DNA from: Scalesia atractyloides | Lineage: Eukaryota; Streptophyta; Magnoliopsida; Asterales; Asteraceae | DNA: 64,000 nucleotides | Assembly (NCBI GenBank): GCA_947069175.1 | Contig: CAMTDV010000030.1 | Span: forward strand, 97,798,411-97,862,410 | Direction of reading: 5' to 3' | Shown: positions 11,111 through 21,763 of the stretch, one piece after another | Position numbering within the stretch: position 1 is the stretch's first letter | Layout: every line of letters begins with the position of its first letter | Translations under genes and position numbers: made by a program | Notes under the pieces: model-generated | Database searches by the model: none | What the model was told of the DNA's origin: nothing | Seen by the model: only the letters and a program-made list of their open reading frames with translations

Positions 11111-11289
11111 TTGAAATTGCCCACTTTTATTATAAACACATACTAAAAAGCAACTCGATGTTGTTCAACGTGCACGTATTTATGTCGATTTTGGATAACT
11201 AAATGGACATCACCTACTAACATTGATGCACCTAATCCCACACAAAATATTATAATTGTTCTCACGTCCAAATAGATGTCTCTTAAGCA

Positions 11290-11307
11290 GGGGGGGGGGG
11301 GGGGGGG
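11290..11307 (+). repeat. G18 homopolymer
   Basis: Eighteen consecutive G residues. The homologous place in copy B (about 33555) has only AAGCAGCCAGAC, so the tract arose or was lost after duplication. Confidence 0.85.
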
Positions 11308-12131
11308 CAAGACTTTTATGACTGGGGTCGCAATGTAAATTTTTAATCACAAGTAGATGTGTGTGTACATATATCGATTGATGTATTATGATAAGGAAGG
11401 TCCACTAAAAAGTGGGTTTTGCCTAAGTAGCCTAAAACATTTTGATCCTACACTTTCATCTTAACCATTGATTTAAAAATTGAAAGGTTAAGATTCGTTC
11501 TCAGCTTACTTAGCCAAAATAAACTTTTTATTTGATTTTACCCGTATTATAATTCCTATAACAACTTTAGATTGCTATAACCAAGACATTTTAACAACCA
11601 ATATATGTTTTGTTAAGTTTTTTAATGAAGGTTTATCGTAAGAAATAGATTTTTACATAAAACTAAATAATCTATTCATTAGGAATGATACGACAGTAAT
11701 TAAATATAATAAAAATAATAAAAAACCAAATAAAATTTTATAGATTTTATACTAAAGAAAGTAACGAGTAATAATAAATAAAAGGTGAAATTACTGTCGC
11801 TGATGTTTTAGAGAGTTAATGAAAGCCCAAACAATATGTGGAATTGGGTTTTGTTACTTTTGAATTGGGCCAGATATATATTTTTAAAAAGCCCAATTAT
11901 AAAAGGTAATATGTTACTTTTTAGTTCATCTTCATCAAATACCTAATAACTAACCCCCTCGCTTAACTGTCACTGCACTCACCTGAGAGAAATATGATCA
12001 TCAGTTGGTCACCTTACCTTCTTGGCTTTTTCTTTCGGTTAAGATTTTTCAATCTTTCTTTGCACGACATCAAATTTTTATATTCAAATAGTGATTCAGT
12101 GGAACATAAATATGTTATTGATGTAGTTGCT

Positions 12132-12945
12132 ATGGACCCGCTCCATCACTTTCTTCACAAGCATCCGCTCAACCTTGTGCATCTGCCGCAGCAGGCGCAT
12201 CACAAAAATGAAAATGCGGAGGATGAGGATAAGGATGAAGTTGAGTTTGTGGAGGAAGACCACCGATGCAACCTTTGTAAGGAACAGATCTGGTCATTTC
12301 ATTTGTGTTACTACTCCTGCAAGACTTGTAACTACTCATTGCATAAATTCTGTGCTGAGTTACCCGAGATCCTACCAAATCACCCGTTACATCCTGGCCA
12401 TAATCTTAAATTTTATTTAGGTTATTATCGTTCTTATGGGTTAAAGTGTCATGTTTGCAATCTTACGCTGAAGAGTATTTCTAGTTATTATTGTAGTACC
12501 TGCCCCTTTTCGATGGATTTAAGTTGTGCTACTTTGTTGGAGTGGAAGATAAACAACCATAGTCACCCTCACCAACTGGAGCGAATGTCTCGGCCCATAG
12601 TATCAAGTTGTGTGGCTTGTGGTAAAAAACATGAAGGGGTCTTCTTTCAGTGTACCACTTGTCCTTGGTTTTGGATCAACGAGGACTGTGCTATGATGCC
12701 TGTCAAGTTGCTAATACAAAATCATACTGATGGGACTTTCACTCATTCTCATCCACTTACTCTTGCCTATTCCTTTCCATATACTGAAAATAAAGCTAAT
12801 TTCCATCCCTTATGTAGAGTCTGTGGTGGTAAGTTTTACTATCCTAATTTATGGATTTACAAATGCGATAAATGTCGATATCATGTGCATTTTGATTGTG
12901 CGACTTCAAAGAGAGAGCCATTTATGTCTATCTTCGTAACTGCAA
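12132..12945 (+). CDS. DC1 (Cys/His-rich C1) domain protein, copy A, exon 1
   Basis: Encodes a plant DC1-type protein, a family of repeated C1-like zinc fingers often linked to stress and hormone responses; the exact role is unknown. I start at ATG 12132 (MDPLHHFLHKHPLNL) because family members usually begin with such a His-rich block; an in-frame ATG lies upstream at 11994. In order: an acidic linker (ENAEDEDKDEVEFVEEDH), finger 1 near residues 45-75 (CNLC..CKTC..H..C), finger 2 near 107-132 (CHVC..CSTC..C), finger 3 near 158-187 (CVACGKKHEGVFFQCTTC), and finger 4 near 225-255 (CRVC..CDKCRYHVHFDC). The exon ends before GTGAGC at 12946; splicing to 13019 keeps the frame through a serine codon. 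No stop or frameshift interrupts this exon. Confidence 0.75.
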
Positions 12946-13018
12946 GTGAGCATTCCCTTCTTCTTTTAATTATTCTTTTAGTTTGTCTTAGTCTAATTTC
13001 AAGTATATCATTCACCAG

Positions 13019-13611
13019 GCCATGGCAAAACTTATAAAAATTTCAAAGACCACGAACATCTGAATCTGCTTCATTGTCCATTTCAAGATGACCGTGACAA
13101 CCTTCTCAAGCGTTATATGTCTAATCAACATAAGTTTATTGGTGACTCTAAACAACGTGAGGGTGAGATGCTCATCCATGCTAGCCATCAACACTCACTC
13201 AACCTTTTCGACAAGCAAACATCAGTTGGTGTTTCTCTACACGACCCCATGAGAAGAACTCAATTGTTATGTGATGGATGTGTGAAACCTATCATGACAG
13301 TACCGTTTTACACGTGTTGCAAATATGACGATGAACAATGTTGTTTTGTTCTTCATGAGTGGTGCGCCAAATTACCACCCGAAGTACAAGAATACGCAGG
13401 CCATCCTGAGCATACTCTTTTTCTTCAGCCTAAAATACCTAGTAAGTTCTTTGGTGTCTTCAAATGTGTCATTTGTGAGTTACCATCTAATGGGTTCGCT
13501 TTTGGATGTATAATGTGTGATTGTTATGTTGATATTAACTGTGCATTCATACCTGAAGTAATCACACATGATGCTCATCCGGATCATCTCCTCTCAAAAG
13601 TAAACCATTAA
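13019..13611 (+). CDS. DC1 domain protein, copy A, exon 2 (truncated)
   Basis: Follows a 73-bp intron (12946-13018) with GTGAGC donor and TTCACCAG acceptor. The frame reads on from exon 1 as HGKTYKNFKDHEHLNLLHCP and continues with two more C1-like fingers: CDGCVKPIMTVPFYTCCKYD..CCFVLHEWC, and CVICELPSNGFAFGCIMCDC followed by DINCAFIPE. It stops at TAA 13609-13611, where copy B suggests a single A has been lost. The sequence downstream still resembles a DC1 tail, so the protein is shortened to about 470 residues. It may be translated as a truncated protein or be a pseudogene; expression data would decide. Confidence 0.65.
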
Positions 13612-14137
13612 CTGCTAAGTTATGAAAAACATGTCGTTCTTGGACTGGAAGGTGGGGATTCTATTGTCCCTCTTGTGATTTCTACATTCATGTAGTGTGT
13701 GCTTTGTTATTACCTAGAGTGATTAAACACAAGTTCGATAAACATCCTTTGAGCCTAAGATACGAACCAGCAGAGAGAACCGTATTAGCAAATATTTTTT
13801 TGAAATATGTGAGGACGAATTCGACCCTTGGGTGTGGTTCTATCATTGCAGTACATGTGCCCAGTCAATGCATGCTGCTTGTGTGCCCTTAATACTTCAA
13901 TGTGAGAAAGATACATATTCCAATAATTACGAATACGTCTATGAGTTTCTCAATGTTAAATTTGTAGGAGCGCTTGAGACCGAAGATCACTCACACCGTT
14001 TGGCCTTTGTTCAAGGGCTTGAGAGTGATGGCAGGTGTAGTAAGTGTCGTGAGGGATTGCAGTATAAAATGATCATTAAGTGCTTGGAGTGTGAATTTGC
14101 ATTAGATTTTGAGTGTGCCTATTCATTTGTCAACTGA
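13612..14137 (+). pseudogene. DC1 gene copy A, out-of-frame 3' part
   Basis: Shifted frames spell the remaining C1 fingers: RWGFYCPSCDFYIHVVCALL around 13650-13710, then WFYHCSTCAQSMHAACVP around 13835-13890, then CSKCREGLQYKMIIKCLECE ending with a stop at 14137. Between them lie a TGA at 13623-13625 and a 2-base GA insertion near 13774. The TGA is shared with copy B at the same codon, so this region was probably dead or outside the reading frame before the duplication. Confidence 0.7.
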
Positions 14138-14419
14138 TCAAGCTCATTGGCTTATACTTCGGTGTAATATTGATACGTGTATCCAGTCAATTCTTTTGAC
14201 TTGTTTGGTTTCTACGGTTTATTAATGGAACTGGAGTATCTTGTATCAACTTTCAGTTATTTATATTCAATTTTATTTTGTCAAAATTAAAAACGACTCT
14301 AGTTTTGTACGCAAGTATATTTTATATATTATCCTTCAAGGTGTGGGTGATAAACTTTCTTGTCAGATTCAACTTACCTACCTTGACTAAACTATTTGTG
14401 TGTAATTTTGGTAAAACAA
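14138..14419 (+). other. DC1 copy A 3' flank
   Basis: Homologous to 36484-36780 in copy B, so it was carried in the segmental duplication. It probably includes the 3' UTR; AATTTTATTTTG-type A/T motifs are present but no single polyadenylation signal stands out. Confidence 0.4.
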
Positions 14420-14794
14420 TGTTGGAAATTTGATGTTTAACTTTTGAGAACCGTTCTCTTTGTTCGACCGGTTTATTCAGCGTGCATACCTTTTAATGTT
14501 CAGCCAGTGTTTTTTTTTTCATATTTGCTTTTTGGCAGATCTAATATACGACGTGAATTCCAATTAACTAAATATTCATCAAAACACTTAATTAAAACCC
14601 ATGTATATATGATACATATTTATAACATATATTCATAATTTTATTAGAAAACAAAACAGATATATACACCAGATCTTATTAGATTAAAACAAGTCCCACA
14701 TCTCCTAACTCATTTAATATCTGATACGATTAACTTCGTCGACAAGCTAATCCAATATCTTCAAAATCCGTTGATAACACTAAAATTACCAACA
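14420..14794. mobile_element. Solo LTR of Ty1/copia type, with empty site in copy B
   Basis: The 375 bp insert begins TGTTGGAAATTTG and ends AAAATTACCAACA, the TGTTGG..CCAACA termini common in plant copia LTRs. It is flanked by the 5-bp repeat AACAA. Copy B reads GGTAAAACAATAGCAACGCC without the insert (near 36777-36797), which is the unoccupied site. It also contains the CCCACATC motif often seen in such LTRs. Unequal recombination between two LTRs would have removed the internal part. Confidence 0.85.
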
Positions 14795-14974
14795 AACAAT
14801 AGCAACGCCTCTTGGCTATCTCTTGATTTTCAATCATGAAGTTCCATGTAAATCAATTTCTTTGTAGCATTCCATCAAACATATTTTGAGGATTTTATCA
14901 AGAATATCTGGTACACTTGTTTAAGAAATGTGTTTTTCTTTTCAATTTTCTGAAATACCCTTCACTAAATCTTT

Positions 14975-15059
14975 GTCCAAGGCTTGATGCAAAACTACTA
15001 TCGAGCCGGGGTCTCACTGGAAACAGCCTCCCTATTACTACGGGGTAGAGGTAAGGCTG
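14975..15059 (+). mobile_element. TS-like SINE, left part (split by gypsy element)
   Basis: GTCCAAGGCTTGATGCAAAA through GGGGTAGAGGTAAGGCTG matches the 3' region of TS-type plant SINEs as I recall them. An uninterrupted relative lies at 42967-43132. The rest of this copy resumes at 27868, directly after the gypsy 3' LTR. No clear A/B-box head is visible, so it seems 5'-truncated. Confidence 0.7.
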
Positions 15060-18000
15060 TGTAACACTACGTGTTTTACGTCATATAGTTATCTTACACG
15101 TGTCACGGGAACCCTAAATATGACGTATGTCAAACCAGGAGGGACCTAAAGTCGTTAAATCGCTTATCTTATCCTCAATGTGCCTTGAAATGAAGTTGAG
15201 GGGCCATATATGCTTAAATAAAAGTTTTAGAACGTTCAGGGACTAAATTTGCCAAGTTGTAAACTTGGCTGGCTGACCCAAGACACGGTCGCGGGCCGTG
15301 ACCGGCCAGGCCTAAACCCCTCGCGCCCCGCGAGGGGGTGCCAGCAACAGAAAAGTGATTCTGGTTGACAGCTTGCATTTTGGACACTACCCACTCGAGT
15401 TTTTGCCACCTTACTCGAATTCTTGCCACCTTTTGACATTCAAGGAACACTTGTAATCACTTCAAGACCCTCCCTAACACCTGGCTTCCCCTCTACACTC
15501 CTCTGGTGACTTTATATGTTGAGTTTTCTCAAAGTTGCAACCAAGTTCTTCAACCTTGGTGCACAAAATTCATGCTAGAGGAGCTGTTGATCAGTGCTTG
15601 GCCTTCCAAATCATTCCTAGTACTCACATAGACATAATGTAAGTCTATGATCCCTGCCAAGTTGTTTATTTATAGCTTTTTGCTTCAAACAAAGTTTCGT
15701 TGTAAAAGCGGCTTGACTTTGTTATAAATCCGTGTACACTCCGTCAATGTGAGTAACGAAAGTTTCTACGTGCTCACACTGATGGAGGTAATAAACCTTT
15801 AAGAGGGCATTTTCAGATTTTCACGGATTCATGACCAATTGATGAGTCAACCGAAAAGTCAATAAAAGTCAAACTGAGCAGTTTTTGCAAAATTCATAGC
15901 TAACGATATGGATGTTATAAAATATGTTTTAAAGCATTAATAACCTTAAAATAAGTACTTGAACATATGTCAACAGGTTCGGTTCGTCAATTTTTTGTCT
16001 AGGATCGGTTCGTAACCGAAAGTCTCAAACAGTTGTTTTCTGTTGACTTTCAGTTCTGACCCGTTTTGAGCCATTCTTGCTACTGAGTTTTGGTTATTTT
16101 ATGATCATGTCTATGTTTAGATTTTGTCCTAAAGTTTCGTGACTCAATTCCTAAGAAATCCGAGTTTTTCATAAGTTCCATGAAAATCTTTAAAACTTTG
16201 CAAAAAGGGTCCTTATAAGCAAAAATGAGATTTTTACAGATATGATTATAAAATCTAATTACTTACTGATATGTTATGATAAGTAGGACCATTTGGGATG
16301 TTTGTTCAGTTTATGACTTGAATAATATGGGCTACCCCTTTTTACGGAAAAATACCCATTTTTACGGAAAAATAGCTAAAAATCAAACTTTTTATAACCA
16401 AAACTTTAACCTACTGATGTTATAAGTTATATGACATATTTTTGGCTATTTAAAACAGGTCCTAACTTCAGTTTATATTAAATATCGATTTAACGGGATT
16501 TTAGCGACTTTTACGCCTTTCGGCGCATAAGTATGGTTTAAAACCATAACCATGAGCCTAGACTTGTTACATACTGATTTATAAACTTATTTTTAATATA
16601 ACAGCAGTAAGTACAAGTCTCGAACTCAGAATCCCAAATTCGGCTTCAAAGCTATGTGTGAAATTACTAAAATGCCCTTACGGGACATAGTATGTTTCAA
16701 AATCATCAAACACACATATATTTGATATCCTACTGTTATAACATGATAAAATATGTATTTTTACAGAATATTTAAGGTCATAACATCAGATTCACTTTAA
16801 ACATCTTTTATAAGCCCAAAAAATGACCAAATTCCCCTTGTAGGGCATAAATCGGTTTTAAATATAACTCGAGCCTATCCTTACAAATGTTACTGATTTT
16901 ATGTCATATTTTAAACATATCTCAATATGGAACTTACATACGATTCTTACGGTTACCCGGTTTCGCTTATACGCGTTCGGTTAAACATACGTAGCTAGTT
17001 TACGTACTTTAACCAAAACGGGTTTAACTTTGTCCATTCCTTACCAAAATCCAGAATGTTATTGGGTAGCCCATATTATACAAGTCTATGTACTTGTCGG
17101 GTCCAATCAATATTCTATTCCGGTCACCGCTTAATCTAGCGTATCGTACTGTATCACAATTTAGCGTAAGATTAACCGGTCCAAGTCTTGGACTTAATTT
17201 AGGACCCGTTAGCATTCTAATATTGGTTATTAATTACCATCACTCCAGACTGAACGTCTCCCGGTAAATTGCTCCTGTACTTGCTCTGGAATACGACTGA
17301 ATTGGGATTACTTGCGAACTTCAATTCAGGTAAATACTTTTAACTTATTTTCCCTATACGGGCTTGGGGTACGGTAGACTACTACCGCTTGGTCGGGTAT
17401 GGGATAATGTTTTATCCAGTTGTGATAATTAACTGAAATCTTACATAACGCGATTTTGATCTGTTTTGACTGAAACTAAAACATTGAGGGTGGGCTTGAC
17501 CGTGTCTGGGATATCCTTGGCTCACTAAATTGGTAGTGACCACGACAATATAGCATGGCGTGTAGGCATACACTGGGTAATTGCTATCCTGCTTTCTGTG
17601 TGAAAGTTCAGAGTGGTGTGTTAGTCGATCATGTCTCGGTTTTTGTATCGGGCCTCATATGTAAAAGCCAGCATGTAAATATGTATACAAGGTCTTTTGT
17701 ACTATCCCAAGTTATTTAAGAAATGCACTACGTGTGCCAAAAACCATTTTCGAAAAGATTTTCAAAATGAGTCGGTTGAGCGTATTTACCAGTGTAAACT
17801 GATGGATTTTCAAAAGCTTAAGTCACAGGTTGCAAGTACAGAATAGGCCGGGAGCTGCGGGGCAAATAACCAAGGAGTTGCGACCTTAGGGAATTGCCTG
17901 TTTATAGTCTGATTATCATTTTGTACGTTTTTGCGATCCGCCTGTGGATCTAGTTACAACCATCTCTGTATATATTTATTTTGGACAATAGACATTATCG

Positions 18001-18128
18001 GTTGTAATAGTTTAATTATTCCAAGCCTTCCGCTGTGTTATGCTTATTTAGTAATAATGATATCAACTGTAAGTCACGATATTCCCCACCGGGCCCACCG
18101 GTAGACACGTGGATGTCGGGGTGTGACA
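15060..18128 (+). repeat. Gypsy 5' LTR
   Basis: The 3069 bp repeat starts TGTAACACTACGTG and ends GGGGTGTGACA. It is collinear with the 3' LTR at 25098-27867. It holds about 300 bp (16015-16322) that the 3' LTR lacks, and itself lacks about 45 bp present there (about 26055-26098), so each LTR carries its own deletion. Confidence 0.9.
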
Positions 18129-18130
18129 GG

Positions 18131-18144
18131 TTGGTATCAGTGCC
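18131..18144 (+). other. Primer binding site, initiator tRNA-Met type
   Basis: TTGGTATCAGTGCC begins two bases after the 5' LTR. It is complementary to the 3' end of plant initiator methionine tRNA apart from one change from the usual TGGTATCAGAGC. Confidence 0.85.
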
Positions 18145-18838
18145 AACGTTTGAGGCAATTCGACACTTGCCATTAGTGTTTGATCTCAAACGATATAAGA
18201 AAACACATTCCTTAGACTCTCGAGTCTAGACTTGACATAGGAATGCTCTCATCCCTGTTAAATAAATCTTGCTTTCGATTTTATGTATTTCAGAAACAAG
18301 TCACCAAGAAAAGAAGCCATTGATGAAAATTCTTCTCATCCGAAGCCACAGAATGCTATGCTTCGTACCACGGCTAAGTTAAGCATACGACCGGTTTGAA
18401 GGAAAGACCTTATATAAACTTATTTTTAAACCCAAACCTATTAAAACCTTAAACTAGACTTCAGAGTCCATACCGGAGGTCCCTGAGGCTCAACTTTTGA
18501 AGTTTGTATATGTGGAGTCCATACCAGAGGTCCCTGAGTCTCCAACTTCTAAGATAATACCGATGGATACTTATGACCCATATTTCTTACATCTGAGTTC
18601 TTGGAATTCCAAGCTTGGATTATGCTTACCAAACTCAAACCCGTTGATCCATTTTATTTTTAAGCCTTGAATCCTTGAATTTTGTTTCTACAACGGATCA
18701 TGATTTGGAAAACTTACATTAGCCACCAACCTTCAGTGTTAGTAACATATGCAATTAACCACAAAGAGAAATATCAGAAGTTAAGCAATGGAGGCTCAAG
18801 AGAATTCTTCTATCAATTGTATTTCCTTTTTCCTTTGA

Positions 18839-19145
18839 GTCCTTATGAGGACATGTCTCTTCTGATTAGTCCTTGTGCGGACATTTAATGAAAATAATTC
18901 CTTAATGGACATTTGTTTATTATAGTTCCCATGTGGACATAACTTTCGACTTAAAGTCCCTGTGTGGACATTTATTTTCAAATAGTCCCTTCGTGAATAT
19001 TTATGTTCATTATAGTCCCTTGTGAACATGTTATTTCTTATAGTCCCTATAAGGACTTATATATTTCCTTTTAGTTCCTGTGTGGACTTGTGATGTTTTT
19101 AAGTCCTCGCGTGGACAAGTTAATTAGTAAAAGTCCTGTTTAGGG
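18839..19145 (+). repeat. Minisatellite of about 29-30 bp, 11 units, with GTCC/GGAC dyads
   Basis: Units start near 18839, 18869, 18898, 18925, 18956, 18985, 19015, 19043, 19074, 19103 and 19132. The core is GTCCYTRTGYGGAC, where GTCC and GGAC can pair. The spacing between cores is A/T-rich (for example ATTTATTTTCAAATA). The cores are better kept than the spacers. The array lies in the gypsy leader between primer site and gag. A related pair, GAGTCCATACC.GAGGTCCCT, occurs upstream near 18472 and 18517. Confidence 0.8.
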
Positions 19146-19630
19146 CACGATTGTAAATTCCTAATGAATTATGGAAAGATTATGAGTCATTATCATTATT
19201 ATATATGAATTCGTTTTATTCTTTGTTCAAGCGAACGTCTCGATTTTGATTCGAAATTTATGATCTGCGAAACATATCCAAAGATCTTCTTAATGGTTTA
19301 CACCCGCCGAGTGCAATAGGTCACATATATCGGCGAAACGGTAGTTAAGATGGTCTTCTACCCTGATAGTTAAGGTTGAGAAATCCCTTTTGTGGAGTCC
19401 CTTCTATCAAGAGGCGGTGAACTACGTTCTAAACCTCACTAGTCTGCCTGATATGGGCTAGTTATTTAAACCATTTTAAGATTGCCGTAAAAGTTAATAT
19501 GTTTAAGGTATTAACCTCCTGGCAGTGTGACTTGAGGAACCACACGAGCCATCTAGGTAATGGACTATGTCCAAACCTATGTGATCATTGTGATCCAATT
19601 AAATATCATCAGTGTGATGATCGTATTATA

Positions 19631-19864
19631 AACATCCATTAGTGATGTAGTGCCTACGGGCCATGATTTAACATCCATTAGTGATGTAATGCCTATGGGC
19701 CATGAAATAACATCCATTAGTGATGTAGTGCTTACGAGCCATAATCTAACATCCATTAGTGATGAAGTGTCTACGGACCACGATTTAACATCCATTAGTG
19801 ATGCAATGCCATTGAGCTATAAATTAACATCCATTAGTGGTGTTTTGCCTTCGGGCTCTATTGT
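19631..19864 (+). repeat. 39-bp minisatellite, six units
   Basis: AACATCCATTAGTGATG recurs at 19631, 19670, 19709, 19748, 19787 and 19826, exactly 39 bp apart. Because 39 is a multiple of three, one frame (19650-19952) stays open and repeats a 13-residue motif around LTSISD. A decayed extra unit lies near 19983. It is part of the gypsy leader. Confidence 0.9.
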
Positions 19865-20129
19865 CAATAAAGCATTGACAGTTGTGACCTTTATGCTTCC
19901 CTGTCCAAGGTGGTGGGCTATGCCCAAGCCTCATAGATCAATACGATCGTGACTACTACTATTAGTACCATAATTATTATTTTAACATCCGTTCGAGATG
20001 TCAATTGATTTGCCTACGGGCTATATAATATCATCAATTATGACAACGACAGTTGTGGTCTACGACCCCTTGTCCAAAGGTAATGAACTATGTTCAAGCC
20101 TTAAAGCCTGTTGATCAACAAGATCGCGG

Positions 20130-20132
<3 letters not shown>

Positions 20133-20176
<44 letters not shown>
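20133..20176. repeat. (TA)n microsatellite in gypsy leader
   Basis: About 22 TA units between the leader tandem arrays and gag. Confidence 0.9.
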
Positions 20177-20180
<4 letters not shown>

Positions 20181-20599
20181 TTATAATGTCCCTTAGTGAC
20201 AAGGCCGTTTGTGCCATATCTATATATTTTTTAACAAGGCCAGTTGTGCCATATTTTAAGTCCTTGGTGACAAGTTTGCGAGCTACTTAAATTGTTGTTA
20301 CGACAAGGACAGATGTGACTTTATAATCCACTGTTTTATATTTCTGACTATGTCCAATCTTTTAAATACCTGTGATGGTCCTTTGAGACCTAGGTTATAT
20401 ATAAATAGCTATTAGACATTCATCTAAAATGTCAAAGCCTGACAGTTGTAACTTCGAGCACACCAAAAGGCAAGGGATTTATATACCCAACTTAGAGCCA
20501 AAATGGTTTGATAATACCATGGCATAGATATAATGAGTCGTCAAATGCGAATGACCAGCTAATAGAATACAAATTGGTGTTTAGTACCAAGTAGCTACA

Positions 20600-21763
20600 A
20601 TGGCAACTTCTGATGGAGCCAACAGCAAGCGTAACGACGATAATGCAAATGCAAATATTGTCATAAGTAAAAACGATCTACAAGCTTTAATTGCCACGGA
20701 GGTTGGCAAGGCCATGAATGCCTATAGGGCAAGGCAACATGAGTCGAGTGCTTCTCGCTCCAAACAATTATCGAAACACTCGTCTATACCTCGATTGAAT
20801 CCAAGGGATAGTGAGGCACACTCCTCAATGTGAGGAGTAAGACTGAGAGACAGGAGCATCATGAGAAGATGCGTTACAATAAGGATGGGTGTTCATACAA
20901 GTATTTCGTAACCTGTAAGCCCCGTGATTTCAATGGGGAAGAAGAGGCAGTTGAAGCTCTTAGATGGTTAGATGAAATGGATACCATAGTCGAGATTAGC
21001 GGCTGTGCTGACAAAGATATTGTGAAATTTGTATCACAATCATTCAAGGGCGATGCCCTAATTTGGTGGAAAGCTTTAGTAAAATCTACTGGTAAAATAC
21101 ATCTGTACAACCTTAGCTTGTCCGAGTTTGTGGACTTGATTAAAGATACCTTCTGTCCACCACATGAAGTGGAAAAGATTGAAACGGATTTCTTGACCTT
21201 GACAATGAAAAATTTGGATTGTTGGAAGTTTGTCACCGACTACAACTCCCTGTCAAGATTAGTACCATACTTAGTCACTCCATAACCCAAGCGCATTGCG
21301 CGATTTATTAATGGATTGGCTCTGAAGATAAGAAGCTTGGTTAAGGCGGTTCGACCTGGTACTTATAAGTCAGCGGTGGAATTATCTCTTTCCCTCACAC
21401 AAGATTATGTGAGACAAATGTCGGTCAAGAATAACAATGAAGGAAAGAGAGTAAGGGAGGAGGATAACTCCCAGAAATCTAGGAAAATGACAAGTCTAGA
21501 TTCAATAAGAACCAACAAGAGTCCGATAAAAGCCTATGTGCCAAACCTGCAATAAAAGGCACTGGGGACAATGTCGAAATGACCAAAAGCCTAAGCAGTA
21601 CGGTATCTGCAAAAGAACTAGTCATCAGTCCCACGAATATAGAGACATAAAGAATGCAGTTTGCTTTAGTTATGGCGAGAAAGGCCACATTAGTACTAAT
21701 TGCCCTAAAGCTGCCAAAGAAGGTGCAACTAAGCCGGGAGAGGCTAAGAAAGGAAATGTCTGA
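20600..21763 (+). pseudogene. Gypsy gag (broken)
   Basis: Begins ATG 20600 (MATSDGANSKRNDDNANANI). The capsid-type region is recognisable as PRDFNGEEEAVEALRWLDEM and SFKGDALIWWKALVKS near 20920-21100, followed by ..FCPPHEVEKIETDFLTL. A basic stretch and two Cys-rich motifs follow: CNKRHWGQC near 21545 and CFSYGEKGHISTNC near 21662. In the latter the second Cys of the CCHC knuckle is Tyr. At least three frame changes (near 20830, 21285 and 21540) break the frame. Gag would form the particle core and bind element RNA. Confidence 0.8.

Larger units (their letters stand above)
6672..14835 (+). repeat. Segmental duplication, copy A
   Basis: This block aligns in the same order and orientation with 28427-36812. 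Shared blocks include 6672-7140 with 28427-29395, 7150-7330 with 30910-31065, 10030-11640 with 31855-34020, and 11700-14835 with 34050-36812. The DC1 gene, its intron and its downstream region are all included. Copy-specific DNA fills 7330-10030 here. Only about 0.8 kb plus a 12.8 kb gypsy insertion separates the two copies, so it began as a tandem duplication. Confidence 0.85.

Noticed and set aside
15214..15450. Repeated minus-strand frames in the LTRs (also 25251-25487)
   Set aside because: They occur in both LTRs of the gypsy element and lack any domain; LTR sequence is not expected to code.
18839..19145. CRISPR-like spacing of repeats and spacers
   Set aside because: The genome is a plant, the units are degenerate, spacers are A/T-rich variants of each other and the array sits inside a gypsy leader.
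20874..21236. 120-residue minus-strand frame
   Set aside because: It is antisense to gypsy gag, whose sense strand matches the gag family.
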